Source of the DNA: Pedobacter cryoconitis
GTDB taxonomy: Bacteria > Bacteroidota > Bacteroidia > Sphingobacteriales > Sphingobacteriaceae
Length of the DNA: 64,000 bases
Direction: 5' to 3'
Assembly: GCF_014200595.1 (NCBI RefSeq)
Contig: NZ_JACHCG010000003.1
Span: 472,084-536,083 of the forward strand
Both the position numbers and the translations under genes were made by a program. Positions 8,895 through 22,000 of the stretch are shown piece by piece. Positions within the stretch are counted from its first letter, which is position 1. Every line of letters starts with the position of its first letter. Under the pieces are notes generated by a model that was not told the origin of the DNA, ran no database searches, and was given only the letters and a program-made list of their open reading frames with translations.

Positions 8895-9806
8895 TTAAAA
8901 GGATAGTACGGCTTCTGCTTCGACAATGTCCATGATCTTCTCATAGGATGCAGGATGATATTTTTTCAGTTTGTAACTCACTTCATCACAAAAAGGCTGC
9001 ATCCCTTTGCAGCTGCCATATAGATGTGTTAACCCCGATTGAGGTGGTGTTTTACGGAAACGCTCCAGACCTTTCATCTCATCATCCACTAAATGTTCAC
9101 CGGTTGTATAGGTGTATAAGTTGACTGGTTTCTGATGGGTCTGCGCAAGGCTGTAAAATAAGACCTGCTCAAAAATTGTATTAAAGGGGCCTAATGCCAT
9201 GCGGGAAAAGTTTTGCTTATTCGCATTGATAAATTTGAAGGCCTCGATAGTATAAAGCCTGAAAAACTCCAGATCATGACCACCAGTAATTCCCATATTG
9301 TAAGCATTGATTGGCTCTATTCTGTGCCTTGCTTTGATACACTCTGGAATGTGCAGGTTTAAAGGAGCGACCTCTTCCATCAGGTTCTTGTAAAAAGCAT
9401 ATTCTTTTTCCAGGTGCTGTGCAACCAGCGGACTTTTAGTCATATCCGACCTGAGTTCTTCCCAGATAAATAAATCGGAATCGACATGCAAAAATGGTTC
9501 ATTCTGTAAGCCATACGCATATAATTTACCCAATGCCCAAAGGTCAGCAGGATAATCATTCAGATCATCAAGCCCAAGACGAACATTGGTATAAGGCAAT
9601 TCCAGTGTATCGATCAGAATTTTTTTCCCCAGACGGTCGGTAACGAGTTCAACATGATCGTAATAACGGCACAGCTGTAAGCAGCTTAATGCCCAGCTCA
9701 TATAATAATACTTTTTATCAATCCAACCGCCATGCAAACGGGTTTCGGCAGCATCTACAGCGGAATTAATATAAGGTTTGGACCAAAAAGACTGGACTAA
9801 CTTCAT
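8895..9806 (-). CDS. Putative GT-A-fold glycosyltransferase (DUF6734-like)
   Basis: This 303-residue soluble protein has no signal peptide. I take it to belong to the family labelled DUF6734, from memory and with moderate certainty. The sequence looks like a retaining GT-A glycosyltransferase of the GT8/GT32 kind: FLHVDSDLFIW (about 105-115) supplies a DxD-type metal/sugar-nucleotide motif, NMGITGG resembles the family's N-x-G segment, FEQVLFYSLA a later acidic motif, and HLYGSCK a possible metal-binding histidine. It starts 36 bases after the GT20 gene and ends 26 bases before the peptidase-exporter gene. The context suggests sugar transfer to the peptide or to a shared precursor. Donor and acceptor are unknown, and no experimental function for the family is known to me. 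Confidence 0.65.
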   Translation of the reverse strand: MKLVQSFWSKPYINSAVDAAETRLHGGWIDKKYYYMSWALSCLQLCRYYDHVELVTDRLGKKILIDTLELPYTNVRLGLDDLNDYPADLWALGKLYAYGLQNEPFLHVDSDLFIWEELRSDMTKSPLVAQHLEKEYAFYKNLMEEVAPLNLHIPECIKARHRIEPINAYNMGITGGHDLEFFRLYTIEAFKFINANKQNFSRMALGPFNTIFEQVLFYSLAQTHQKPVNLYTYTTGEHLVDDEMKGLERFRKTPPQSGLTHLYGSCKGMQPFCDEVSYKLKKYHPASYEKIMDIVEAEAVLSF

Positions 9807-9842
9807 AAGTTTAAGATTATAAGGTTTATAGATAGGTTTTGA

Positions 9843-11363
9843 TTATAGCACCGCTAAAACAGGCTCTGAATCCGCCCAGCGATATTGATCAATTTTAGCT
9901 TTACGGATCATTGCATTCAGGACTTTCTTCTTATTTCCGTATCTGTTTTCTACGGTTTTGGAGGTGGTTGTAAAGATGGTATCAGCCCATTTCAAGACAT
10001 CATAACTGCGAAGTCTTAAATGCATCTTTTTATTGCGGCGGTTTATTTCTTCTGCCGGCATGGCAAGCGCTGTAGTTAATGCGCTGACCAGTTCATCGGG
10101 ACAAAATGGGTTGACAGCGAGTGCTTCTGAAAGCTCATGAATGGCACCTGCCATTTCACTCAATATTAAGACACCCCGGTCCGTTTCATTCGAAGCAATA
10201 TATTCTTTAGCGATCAGGTTCATTCCATCACAAAACGGAGTAATCAAAGCCACATCACTTATCCCATAAAGCGCACATAATTCCAGAAAGGAATATTGTC
10301 TGTATTGATAAATGACCGGGCACCAGGTATGTGTTCCATAAGTGCCATTAATTCTGCCTACCCACTCATCGATGTTTCGCTTCATCTGTTTGTACGATTC
10401 GATCTGACCCCTGGAAGGTGCAACAATCAGCATCAGCACTACTTTTCCGGTTAATTCGGGATGAAGTTCCAGGAATTTATTAAAAGCAATCAGCCTGTTT
10501 AAGATTCCTTTGGTATAATCCAGCCGGTCAACGGAAAGAATAATTTTGCAGGCCGGAAGATCTTTGCGCACCTGCGCTTTGATACGGGTACAAGCTTCAC
10601 TTTTAGCAGTCTTTTTAATCTCCTGATAGTCTATTCCCATCGGAAAAACATCAACCTTGATTTTACGTTGCGCCTTCCTGATCGTTTGCTGACTGCAATC
10701 AATTTGAAGTACTTTAGACACACATTTCTTAAAGTCCTGCGTATAATCCTGGGTATGAAAACCAATCACATCGGCGCCCAATAGTCCATTCAACAATCCT
10801 TCCTGTTCCATCTTTGGCAAATGGTTGAACAAGTTGATCGGTGGAAAAGGGATATGCATAAAAAATGTAACCACCGCATTCGGAAAATCTTTCCGGATCA
10901 TTTGTGGCAAGAGCATCAACTGGTAATCATGTATCCAGATGACATCGCCATCTTTGATCTTATCTTTTAATTCCAGGTAAAAAATCTCATTGGCTTCCTG
11001 ATAGTATTTCCAGGAATTAGTATCATAAGTAATCCGATCAGGAAAACAATGAAATAATGGCCAGAGTACTTTATTACAGTAATCCTGATAAAAGCCTTCA
11101 ATTAACTTTTTACTTAAGTAAACAGGGTGATAACTATAACGCGCTATACATTCTTCGGTAATGGCTTCCCGCTTCTCCTTTTTAATGGAAGCGCCAGGCC
11201 ATCCAAACCATAAATACTCATCAAAGTCTGTTTGCGCAAGTTTAATACGTTTGATGTAAGAATCTATCCCTGTAGCCAATCCTCCAATACTCCTTTTATG
11301 ACCGGAGCCCGGAACATCGTCTATAGTTACAGGCAATCTGTTTGAAACAATGATTAGTCTCAT
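9843..11363 (-). CDS. otsA: Trehalose-6-phosphate synthase-like GT20 glycosyltransferase
   Basis: The protein has 506 residues, close to typical OtsA. The family reaction joins UDP-glucose and glucose-6-phosphate into trehalose-6-phosphate in the cytoplasm. Motifs seen in order: SNRLPV (7-12), [47 protein letters not shown] (near 275-285, holding the Arg and Lys that contact the nucleotide phosphates) and [14 protein letters not shown]. All look intact, so catalytic competence is likely. No OtsB-type phosphatase domain is fused and none is encoded in the window, so trehalose itself would need a partner elsewhere. The gene lies 31 bases after the terminal C-domain gene and before a second putative glycosyltransferase, unusual company for a housekeeping otsA. 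It may make a stress solute, supply a sugar for product decoration, or use an altered acceptor. Confidence 0.88.
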   Translation of the reverse strand: MRLIIVSNRLPVTIDDVPGSGHKRSIGGLATGIDSYIKRIKLAQTDFDEYLWFGWPGASIKKEKREAITEECIARYSYHPVYLSKKLIEGFYQDYCNKVLWPLFHCFPDRITYDTNSWKYYQEANEIFYLELKDKIKDGDVIWIHDYQLMLLPQMIRKDFPNAVVTFFMHIPFPPINLFNHLPKMEQEGLLNGLLGADVIGFHTQDYTQDFKKCVSKVLQIDCSQQTIRKAQRKIKVDVFPMGIDYQEIKKTAKSEACTRIKAQVRKDLPACKIILSVDRLDYTKGILNRLIAFNKFLELHPELTGKVVLMLIVAPSRGQIESYKQMKRNIDEWVGRINGTYGTHTWCPVIYQYRQYSFLELCALYGISDVALITPFCDGMNLIAKEYIASNETDRGVLILSEMAGAIHELSEALAVNPFCPDELVSALTTALAMPAEEINRRNKKMHLRLRSYDVLKWADTIFTTTSKTVENRYGNKKKVLNAMIRKAKIDQYRWADSEPVLAVL

Positions 11364-11394
11364 AATAATACGTTTTTAGTAAGGGTGTGTACAG

Positions 11395-13047
11395 CTATAC
11401 TGTTTTAATAAATGAAGAGAGCGGCAATTCACTGTACTGGAGTACTGAATCAATAAGTTTAAAGTAGATATTCAGCATCTCTTCTATTTTTTCTGCGGTA
11501 TAGATTTCCGTATTATATTGGATACTCAGAGAAACACAATTGGTATGTTCGCGGATCGTACATTTGAAATTAAAATGTCCGGAACCGAAATCGTCATGAT
11601 GAGGGGTAAGATCTTCTACTAAAAGATCTTGTGAGCTAATAAAGTTGAGTAAAACTGGCGATAAATCGTTCAGTTGAATATCCAGATCTTTCATGATCAT
11701 TTCATGCGCATAAAAACGATGATCGGCAGCTTCAAGCACGTTGTTGGTGACTGTTTTGACAAGATCTCTGATGGTCAGCTCCTCGTTCATCTCTACACAA
11801 GTAATGATTTCTGAGGTTAACCAGCCAATGATCGGTTCAAATTCTTTAAAGACCCTGGTGGTATAAGGCAGGCTGAACCTGACGCTTGCCAGCTCTTCAA
11901 CTTTGTGGAACAGTACTGCAAACAGCGCTGTAAAAGTCATATATAAACTGGATTCACATTGTGTAGAAAACTTCCGCAGCCGTTGCAATACAGGTGCCTG
12001 GATATAAGTCACAAATGAAGCACCTGGTTGCACATAGATATTGGTGATGGTACCTTCTGCTTCAAAAAACCGGTCTGTATCTGCTGTCAATAAGTATTTT
12101 TTAATTTCACTTTGCAGTTGTTGCCTGTAAGATTTTGCAGGACTTGAAATTAGCGCCGGATTTATGTTTTGGTGTTTAGCTTTACGTGCTTTATTCAGCT
12201 TGATACTTTCAGAGATCTTTTGGGTATAGAAGTTTTTAGATTTCAAGCCCTTCCCGCTTTGCAAAAAATCATTTACCCAGGCAGCATATTCTTTATATTG
12301 AAGTTTCAACGCAGGTAATGGATTGGGTTCTCCTTTTAGAAAGGCTTTATACAGCAGCTCAATTTCAGTTTTAAGTATTTTCACTGAAGCCTCATCTGCG
12401 ATGGTATGATGCAGGGTTACCGCTACGCCATGTATGTTTTCGGCATAGTCAACCATCGTGAAAGCCATTAATGGCTGCTTCTGAAAGTCAAATAAAATAT
12501 CGTAGGCCTGTGTACAAAGCTTTGCATTTTTAGCCTGTTCATCCTGTTCTTCCAACAGGTTCAGGTAACCAATTTCAAAATCGGCAGGGATCATATCATA
12601 TATTCCCTGATAGACCTTTCCATCAGACAAGACCATATAAGTTCTCAGGCTTTCATGACGTTCCACCAGGGTATTAATCACTTTGCGCATGATCTCAGTA
12701 TTTAATACTTCCACCTGAGTATAAAAATTCAGATTGTAAGCATATTTACCAATAATCAGGGAGCGTACATATTCCTTTCTTTGCTGATGTACAACTTCAT
12801 AAAAGTCCTTCTTATCTAATAAATTAAGCCCTGCTATTTCCTTTTTATCAAACCAGCAATCAGTTTGATCAGGATTATTACGGCCTTGTGCATTCTTTAT
12901 AAATGCAATCAGGGCTTCTTTATTCTGTCTGACCTCGGCCAGAATTTCAGTGCAGTCCAGCTGATGAGGCAGGTTTAATTTGAGCTGATCATCTACTACA
13001 TTGATTTCAATCTCCTTGCATTTCAGCTTATAAAGTAGTTTCTCCAT
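11395..13047 (-). CDS. Free-standing NRPS condensation domain with N-terminal docking domain
   Basis: This 550-residue protein has a TubC-like docking domain (about 1-52, with the INVVDDQLKLNLP strand pattern) and one condensation-family domain (about 80-540). The motif region reads VTLHHTIADEAS, so both histidines and the Asp of HHxxxDG are present but Gly is replaced by Glu. An insert rich in Lys and Ser lies around residues 270-330. There is no A or T domain. Its start overlaps the stop of the preceding synthase as ATGA, so the two are translationally coupled, and its docking domain fits the acidic tail of that protein. As the last synthase of the line, with no thioesterase in the window, it is the best candidate for chain release by attack of an amine or hydroxyl, possibly by cyclisation. 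It could instead be inactive or act in trans. Confidence 0.85.
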   Translation of the reverse strand: MEKLLYKLKCKEIEINVVDDQLKLNLPHQLDCTEILAEVRQNKEALIAFIKNAQGRNNPDQTDCWFDKKEIAGLNLLDKKDFYEVVHQQRKEYVRSLIIGKYAYNLNFYTQVEVLNTEIMRKVINTLVERHESLRTYMVLSDGKVYQGIYDMIPADFEIGYLNLLEEQDEQAKNAKLCTQAYDILFDFQKQPLMAFTMVDYAENIHGVAVTLHHTIADEASVKILKTEIELLYKAFLKGEPNPLPALKLQYKEYAAWVNDFLQSGKGLKSKNFYTQKISESIKLNKARKAKHQNINPALISSPAKSYRQQLQSEIKKYLLTADTDRFFEAEGTITNIYVQPGASFVTYIQAPVLQRLRKFSTQCESSLYMTFTALFAVLFHKVEELASVRFSLPYTTRVFKEFEPIIGWLTSEIITCVEMNEELTIRDLVKTVTNNVLEAADHRFYAHEMIMKDLDIQLNDLSPVLLNFISSQDLLVEDLTPHHDDFGSGHFNFKCTIREHTNCVSLSIQYNTEIYTAEKIEEMLNIYFKLIDSVLQYSELPLSSFIKTV

Positions 13048-16000
13048 CAGATAGTTACCTCCAATTTATCCGATCCATCAATTTCAATTTCATCTGCTTT
13101 ATTCAGCCATAGATTGACATCAATATACTCGGCCATCAACTTGATGTTTAGGCGCTTAAATACTTCTTTTAAGGGGAATTCCACATGCAGTTCTTTAAAG
13201 ATGCAATTGATCAGTTCGAGTGCTTTTAAAGAGTGTCCCCCAAGTTCAAAGAAATTTGAGGTGATGCCAATCCTTTCTTTCTCCAGTTTTAAGACCTCTG
13301 CCCATATTTCAACCAGTTTTTCTTCTGTGATACCCGAAGGTTTCTCGTAAGTATTAACTGTTGTAATTTCGGGATCAGGCAATGCTGCCCGGTTTAACTT
13401 GCCATTGGCTGTAACCGGCATCGCATCCAGGCGAATAAAATAAGCGGGAATCATATATTCCGGCAACTCTGCTGCTAAATAACCTTTCAGGTCTGAAATA
13501 TCATTTTTAGCTATATAGTAGGCTACTAAGTTTTTATCTCCCTCTTTTTCTTTAACAATTACGGCCGCTTTCTGAATCAATTCATGTTTAGAGAGTTGAT
13601 TTTCAATTTCCCCCAATTCAATACGGAATCCTCTGATCTTAACCTGATCATCAATACGGCCGAGATATTCAATATTACCGTCTTCAAGCCATCTGGCCAG
13701 GTCTCCGGTTTTATATAAACGCTCTGCTGCGTTTAATGGATTGATAATAAATTTTTCAGCAGTAAGCGCTGGGTTATTAACATAACCCCTGGCTAATCCT
13801 ACCCCTGAGATACATAACTCCCCAGCTATTCCAACTGGTAACAATTGATAGTTTTTATCCAGTACATGTAACTTGATATTATCAATAGGTTTACCAATCG
13901 GCACGCAGGTTAACTGCTCATCAGATTGACAATCAAAATAACTTACATCAACAGTCGCCTCTGTCGGGCCATATAAATTAACGAGTTTGGTATTAGTTTG
14001 CTGATAAACGATCTGATTGAACCTATTAGCTAGTTGTACTGGTAAAGCTTCTCCGCTGGCAAAAACATATTTTAAGGTTTTTAACCTGGTTATACTAAAG
14101 TCTTCTCTGTTTACATATCTCAGAAAGATATTCAGCATAGAAGGCACAAAGTGCATGACAGAAACTTTATTTGGCACAATCGCATCAACGATAGTCCATG
14201 GGTTCTTTTCTCCTTCAGGTTCCAGCATGATTAATTTAGCACCCATCATCAGCGGCCAGAAGAGTTCCCAGACAGAGACGTCAAATGTAAAAGGCGTTTT
14301 CTGTAAAATAACGTCTTCATTGGTAATCGGATAGGCTTTCTGCATCCAGTTGATCCTGTTGACCAGAGATTCGTGCGCAATAGCTACTCCTTTTGGACGT
14401 CCTGTTGATCCTGAGGTATAAATCACATAAGCGATATCCTTTGGAGTGGCCAGGTTCATGAATTCTACTGCTTCAGTATCCATATCCAGCTGTACAAGAT
14501 CAATAACCTCCGGTCCTTCTCTAAAGTTATAGACAAATACAGTTTCGGTGAGCAGCAGTTTTACAGCCGCATTTTCAAGAATATATTTATTTCTCTCTTC
14601 CGGATTGTTGGTATCAATTGGCAGATAAGCATGTCCTGCTTTCAGAATTCCCAAAATACCGATCATCATCTCGAAGGAGCGTAATACGGCAATACCAATC
14701 ACGGCATTCTGACCAGGTACTTTTTTCCGGAGATAATCAGCCAGTACCGTAGATTTCCTGTCCAGCTCTGCATAAGTCAATTCTTTAGCATCAGTTACTA
14801 CAGCCACGCGTTCAGGATATTTAATTACATTTTCCCTGAACAGGTCAATAATTGTTTTTTCAGCAGGAAAAACCGCATCTGTATGGTTAAACTCGTGGAT
14901 TAACCTGGCAGATTCCTGTGCACCAATCAAGCTTTCTGCTCTTAATTCAGTTTGATAGTTGTCCGTAAAGAAGTTTAAGATATTCAGATAAACTTCGTTG
15001 AATTTATGCACAAGCTCATTGCTGATGAATGAAGAGACATAGGCATAACTGATCGAACATCCTTCATGATCTTTTTTAATATTTACATCAAATAAAGTAT
15101 GTCCTCTGATATAGTTATCAACTTCAAGCGTTGATTCATCTTTACTTTCTTTTTGTAAGCGTAATTCATAAGAAGAGTGGAAATCAGTATAATTGAAGAG
15201 TATATCTGAAATCGGATTTTCTGTGTACTCAGCCGCACCCAGCGCCCTGTTAATATTAAACAGGGATGCTCTGTCATAAGGTTTGATTTCAAGCAATTTA
15301 CGCTCTACTGTATCGAGCAGATTTTGACTGGTCATGCCATTTTCAAACTTCAACCGCACTGGAATAGTGTTTAAGAAGTTACCAAACACTTTTTCACCAT
15401 CTTCTCCGATAGAACGGTTAAAGGTAACCATACCGGTCGTGATGTCACTTTCATAATTCAGTGTGCTCACTGTATAAGCAAAGGCTGCAAAAAACAGATT
15501 CTTTAAGCTGTTATTTCTCTTTTCGGCCAGCAGCTGAAGTTTATCATACAATACACTTTCTATTGGGCTGCGTAATGATCTGTATTCTTTTTTATTGCTG
15601 TTTATACCGAATGATACTTTTTTAAATCCTTCCAGTTCTTTGCTCCAGTAGTTGAGATTATCCGGGTTTTTCTCATAGACCAGTTCTTCAGTGATAAAGT
15701 TTCTGTAATTGCTTTGCAGCAATTCAGGTTTATACTGATGATCCTCAACAAGTTCGATATAAGTGTTGTTCAGCTCATTTAAGAAAGTGGAGATACTCCA
15801 TCCATCGCTGATCGCGTGGTGGTTATCAAAGGTCATAAAATGTTCATTATGGCCTAATTTATAAACCCCCATCTTCCAGAGCGGAGCAGTTGTCAGGTCA
15901 AAACTTTCGTTTCTCGCTGTGGTCATTGCTGCGCTGATCAGCTCTTGTTGCTCCTCTTTTGATAAGTCACTGAGATCTGAATAAGGCAAATGGATAGGTA

Positions 16001-19000
16001 CTTCTTTGTAAACAATATGGGCAAATTCATTCAGATCAAAAGCTGTTCTGAGTGCCGAGTGTTTTTCAGTAAGTAGTTGCAGGGCCTTTTTAACCAGTTC
16101 ATGGTTAAAGTTTTCATAATAGATTGGCCAGGCCAGTTGTTCATAGTACAACACATCTTCAGGATGTTTCATTTGCACAAAACACATTCCTTTTTCAATG
16201 TTGCTCATCGGGTAAACAGCCTCAATTCTTGCATCTGGATTTTTACCGAGGTAATTCTCCTGGAATGATTTAAGTTCTGCGTCTGCTTCCTGATAGTATT
16301 GTTTATCACTATCAGATTTAACACCAGCTACAAATTCTGATAGCTGTTTAATAGTTTGATGATTGTATAAATCAATTATTCTGATCCTGACCGCCAGTTC
16401 TTTATTAACCAGGTTGATTAAGCGTATTGCTTTGATAGAGTCTCCGCCAACGGCAAAGTAATTATCTGTAATTCCGATGCGGGAAAGATTAAGAATCCTC
16501 ATCCAGATTTCACTAAGCTTCATTTCATTCAGCGTGGTCGCTGGCACATAATCTTTTACCAGGTCAATTTGTGGTGCAGGTAATCTGGAAGTATCAATTT
16601 TACCGTTAACCGTGAGCGGCATTTGCGCAATCCTGATAAAGTAAGAAGGAATCATATACAGCGGAATACTTTCTGCCATAATACTTCTCAAATGTGCCGG
16701 GGCTATTTCTGTATCAGCAATGTAATAGGCAGTTAAATAAGGTTCCCCGTTATTTTCCTGATGTACTACTTTAGCCTCCCTGATAAACCTGTATTTGATC
16801 AGTGCATTTTCAATTTCCCCAAGTTCAATTCTGAAACCTTTCAGCTGAATCTGGTTATCCAGTCTGCCTTTATATTCCAGTTCTCCGGTAGCCATTAAAC
16901 GAACACCATCTCCGGATTTATAAAGCCTGTCGCCTTCCTGAAAAGGGTTATTGATAAAGCGCTGATGCGTGAGTTCGACATTATTGATATAACCTCTGGT
17001 TACTCCTTTACCACCAACATACAGTTCTCCCGAAAAACCTTCGGGCACTATATTCATATCCTTATCCAGAATATAACCGGACAGTGCTGGCAATGGTTTA
17101 CCCACATTACTGATCCCCGCAGCTATATCCTGTAAAGTGATTTCTTTATAAGTATTGTGAATGGTTGTTTCTGTAATGCCATACATATTGATCAGCTTTG
17201 CAGCCGGATATTTATTGGCCCAGTAAGCTAGTTTTCTGACATTTAACTGCTCACCTGCAAAGATGATATATCTGAGTTTTAGTTGTACATCATGTTCTTC
17301 CATTTCCTGTTGCATCAGGTTGTAAAAGGCAGTAGGCGTCTGGCATAAAACGGTAACTTCCTTTTCTTTAATGATATTCAGGAATGCTTCAGGATCGATA
17401 CTGTCTTGTTTAGATACAATGACCAGTTTACCACCATATAACAGCGAACCATACATTTCCCACACGCTGACATCAAAGCAATATCTATGGAACATGGTCC
17501 ATACATCGGTCGGATTAAAGTCAAACTGGAACTGTTCATTGGCCAGAATACTCATCAGGTTACCGTAGTTCACCATCACCCCTTTCGGCCTTCCGGTAGT
17601 ACCAGAAGTATAAATAATATAACACAAATTAGTATTGCTTCTTGCAATCAGCGGATTATAGCGGTCTGTTGATTTACCCAAAAATGTATTGGTGTAAATT
17701 CTTTCCACAGTAGTATCCAGCCTGTCTGACAAATCGGTTGTGGTGATCAGCAGTGAGGTTGCAGAGTCTTCCAGCAACAGTTTATTTCTTTCTTCGGGTG
17801 CATCAATATCCAGGGGCAGATAGGCTCCTCCTGCTTTGATGATGGCCAGAATACTGATGATCATATCTATTGAGCGATCAATAAACAGGGCAACTATCGT
17901 GTTAGCTTTAACGCCTTTATTGATTAAGTCGTGACTGAGCTGATTTGCTTTTGCATTCAGCTCTTTGTAAGTCAGGCTGGTTCCATAACAGTCTACAGCA
18001 ACAGCATCCGGAGTTTGACTCACCTGCGCTTCAAAAAGGTCTACTACTGTTTTATCCACAGGGTAATCCACATTTGTATAATTCAGTTGCTGTAGTAATT
18101 TTGCTTTCTCAGCTGCTTGCACAAATTCCAGCTTAGCAAGCTGCATTGCCGGGTTAACCGCCACTTGTGAAATCAGACATCTAAAGGCGTCAATAAATTT
18201 CAGTATGGTATCCGTACTAAAAAGACTGGTAGAATATTCAAATTGGAAAGATAGATTTTCCTGAGCCTGTACAGCAGTTAAGCTGATATCAAACTTGGAA
18301 ACAGGTCTGCTAAACTGATAAGGTTGTAATTCCATACCAGGTATTTTAAGTTCCGCTGCGCCGAAATTCTCAAAAGAAAATACTGCTTCAAACAGCATGT
18401 TATGACTGGTATTGCGATCAATCTTCAGGTCATCGACTAAGGAATCATAAGTATAATCCTGGTTATCAAAACAAGTCAGCACTTTATTTTTCACATTGGA
18501 CAGAAACTCCTTAAAGCTGAATGTGCCTTCCAGATTATTTCTTATCGGAACGATGTTAACAAACATTCCAATCAGGTTTTCCAGATCACTGTGTGTACGT
18601 CCTGCGGATGGAACTCCAACTACGACATCCTCCTGCCCGCTTAATTTACACAACAAGATATTGTATAAGGAAAGCAAGAGCATGAACATTGTACTGCCTT
18701 CTGCCTCTGCAATAGCTTTCAATTGAGCCGATTCACTACTGCTGATTTCAAAATGGATCACGTTACCATCATAATCTTTTACAGCCGGACGGGTATAGTC
18801 CGCTGGTAATTCAAGTGCTTTTACAGGTGTTGCAAATTCATTCAGCCAGAAATCTTTCTGTCTGGATATATTTTCTTTCTGCAAATCGCCATGCTGCCAT
18901 TCAGCAAAGTCTTTATATTGTATTTGTAAGGGTTGTAACTCTTCATCATTGTACAAGGACATAAAGTCTTTGATCAAAATACCCTGTGATACACCGTCCG

Positions 19001-22000
19001 AAATAATGTGGTGCATATCAAGCATCAGCAGATGACTATCCTGAGCCAATTCAATAATCCCTACCCTGATCAACAGGTCATTATTCAGGTCAAAAGGTTT
19101 TACAAATTCCTGAATCAGCTGGTCCGTAGTTTTTTCACCAGGCTGGAAATAGTCGACACCAAAGTTAACCTGCTCAGCAATTTGCTGCATAGGCTCTTCG
19201 TTAGTGAGCTGGAAAGTTGTTCTCAGACTTTCATGTCTTTCAATCAGTTTATTAAATACGCTGGTTAGTTTGTCTCTATCCAGCTTACCGTTAAGTGTAA
19301 CGGTCTGTAGCATATTATAAGCGAGTGAATTTTTATCAAATTCATAAAGGAAGTATAAACGTCTTTGTGCAGAACTTAAATGATAAAGGTCTTTTTCTGG
19401 TGATTTTGTAATCGCTGTATAACCGGTTTCTTCCTGCCCCTCTTTAAGCAGTTCAATATATTCAGCCAGTTTTTTGATAGTAGCATGATTGAAAAACTCT
19501 TTGATGGAAATATTTACCTGGTATACTTTGTGTAAACGGGCAACCATCGTTAATGCTTTCAGGGAATCACCTCCTATTTCAAAGAAATCGTCTGTTGCAA
19601 GGATATCATTTTTACCAAAAAAGTCTTTCCATATTTCTACCAGTTCTTCCAGCATTGGTTTGCTGGTTGTATGATTTTCTGTAGTCAGCAGAAGTTCCTG
19701 AGTAACAGCAGAAGCCTGTTCATCCGTATAGGCGGGTTGGTTCTCGTTAATCATTCCTGTTATCATTTTGAAAGCATCCACATTTACGGGATAAGCTATT
19801 TTATCAAATGAATAAGCAGGTAAGGCCATTTTTTGTCTTTGTTCATCCTGATAATAAGCTGCCCAGTCGATGTCTATTCCTTGCTGCCACAGTTCTCCCA
19901 TTCCTTTGAGCACTTGTTTCTGGTCCTGATGTACTTGTGCAGCGCTGCTGATCATACTGATCACTTTGTGCTGACGGGTGCGGCTCTGGTGAGAACGTAC
20001 AAAAGTAGAAAGTGCGTTTCCTGGCCCTAATTCGATAAAAACCGCCTGTTCCTGTTGCAGGATATGTCCGGCGCCTGCACTGAAGCGGACTTCATTTCTC
20101 AGGTGTTTCACCCAGTAAGCCGGGCTTCCCATTTCACTATCCTTTGCTGGCTCACCAGTCAGGTTAGAGATCACCGGAATTTGTTGCGGTTTAAAATTAA
20201 TGCCTTCAAATGCTTTTTCGAACTCCGCTAAAATCCCATCCATCATCCACGAATGAAAGGCATGGGAAGTATGCAATACTTTATTTTTATAACCTGATGT
20301 AGTGAGTTTAGTTGCAAAGGCCATCAAAGGTTCTTCTTCACCAGAAACCACACTTAAACTGCTGCTATTGACTGCCGCAAGAGAAATCGCAGGCTCGTCT
20401 TTTAACAAGTCTCTTAATTCCGGTTCTGAGATTGAGACACTTAACATCTGACCCTTTTTTACCTGCTGCATTAAAGCTCCACGCTTAATCACCAGTTTCA
20501 AAGCATCTTCCATGCTCAACACCCCACTGATACAGGCAGCTACATATTCACCTATGCTGTGTCCGATCAGCATTGCAGGTTTAATTCCCCAATGCAATAA
20601 CAAACAGCTCAATGCATACTCCATGATAAAAAGAGCAGGCTGAGCATAACAAGTATCATTGATATTCAATGCACTGGTTCCTTCCGGATAAATTACCGCC
20701 TTCAGATCCATGTTTGACTGTTTAGCCGCAATTGCGAAACACGCATCTGCTGCGGAACGAAAAACAGCTTCATTTTCGTAAAGCTCCTGGTACATTCCGG
20801 TATATTGTGAGCCCTGACCACTAAACATGAATACCAGTGGTTGTTTACCAGCGGAAACAGCCTGTAAATGAAGTTCATCTTCGTCTAAAGCTTCTAATGC
20901 TTCATCGGCTGTACTGCAAACCAGACTTTTACGGTAATTGAAATGCGAACGGCCTGTTTGAAGGGTATAAGATAGGTCCGCTAATTTAGCATCCGGGTGC
21001 TGTGTAAAGTAAGTTTTATATTTTTCAAGGTTGCGTTTCAACGCTTCCTCATTCTTTCCTGAAAATAATAATAAGTGTTGTTCACGTCCTGCATCCGAAG
21101 CCACAGCTTCAGGCGCCTCTTCCAGAATGATATGCGCATTCGTACCACCGATACCGAATGAGCTTACCCCTGCACGCAATGGATATTGAGTACTTTCCCA
21201 ATTCCTTAAAGTGGTATTCACATAGAAAGGACTTGCCTGGAAATCAATTTTAGGATTCGGAGTTTTATAATGAAGACTTGGAGGCAACTGACGATGTTTA
21301 ATCGACAATACAGCTTTGATTAATCCAGCAATCCCCGCAGCTGAATCCAGGTGACCAATATTTGTTTTTACAGAACCAATGGCACAATATTGACGTTTAT
21401 CGGTATTGAAGGCTTGTTTCAGGCCTTCTATTTCTATCGGATCACCCAAATTAGTTCCAGTACCGTGCGCTTCAATCATTCCGATACTTTCTGGTTCTAC
21501 TTTAGCCCATTTTTGAGCCATCATAATCACCTCAGTCTGGCCGTCAACAGAAGGTGCGGTATAGCTGACTTTATGATTGCCGTCGTTGTTAATACCGCCT
21601 CCTTTAATGATAGCCCAGATATGATCTCCATCTTTAATGGCATTCTTTAATGTTTTCAGGATCACTACACCTGCTCCTTCACCACTGATCGTTCCATTGG
21701 CATCCGCGTCAAACGCTTTGCAATGTCCGTCTTTAGAGTGGATCATTCCTTCGGTATATTTATATCCTTTTTCAGCTTTATTCGTGATTCTTACCCCACC
21801 TGCAATTGCAATATTACAGTCCGCAAATAATAAACTTCTACAGGCCTGATGAACGGCAACCAGTGAAGTCGAACAAGCGGTATCCAGAAAAACCGAAGGG
21901 CCTTTTGAATTCAGGAAATAAGATAATTTAGTGGTTAGAAACCGGGCGTTACTTACTTGTGAAGCCGTATAGTCATCTACCAGGCCTTCTTTATTAATCA

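Noticed and set aside
11395..13047. Hidden thioesterase at the end of the assembly line
   Set aside because: No GxSxG segment with alpha/beta-hydrolase context is visible; the protein is a condensation-type domain throughout.
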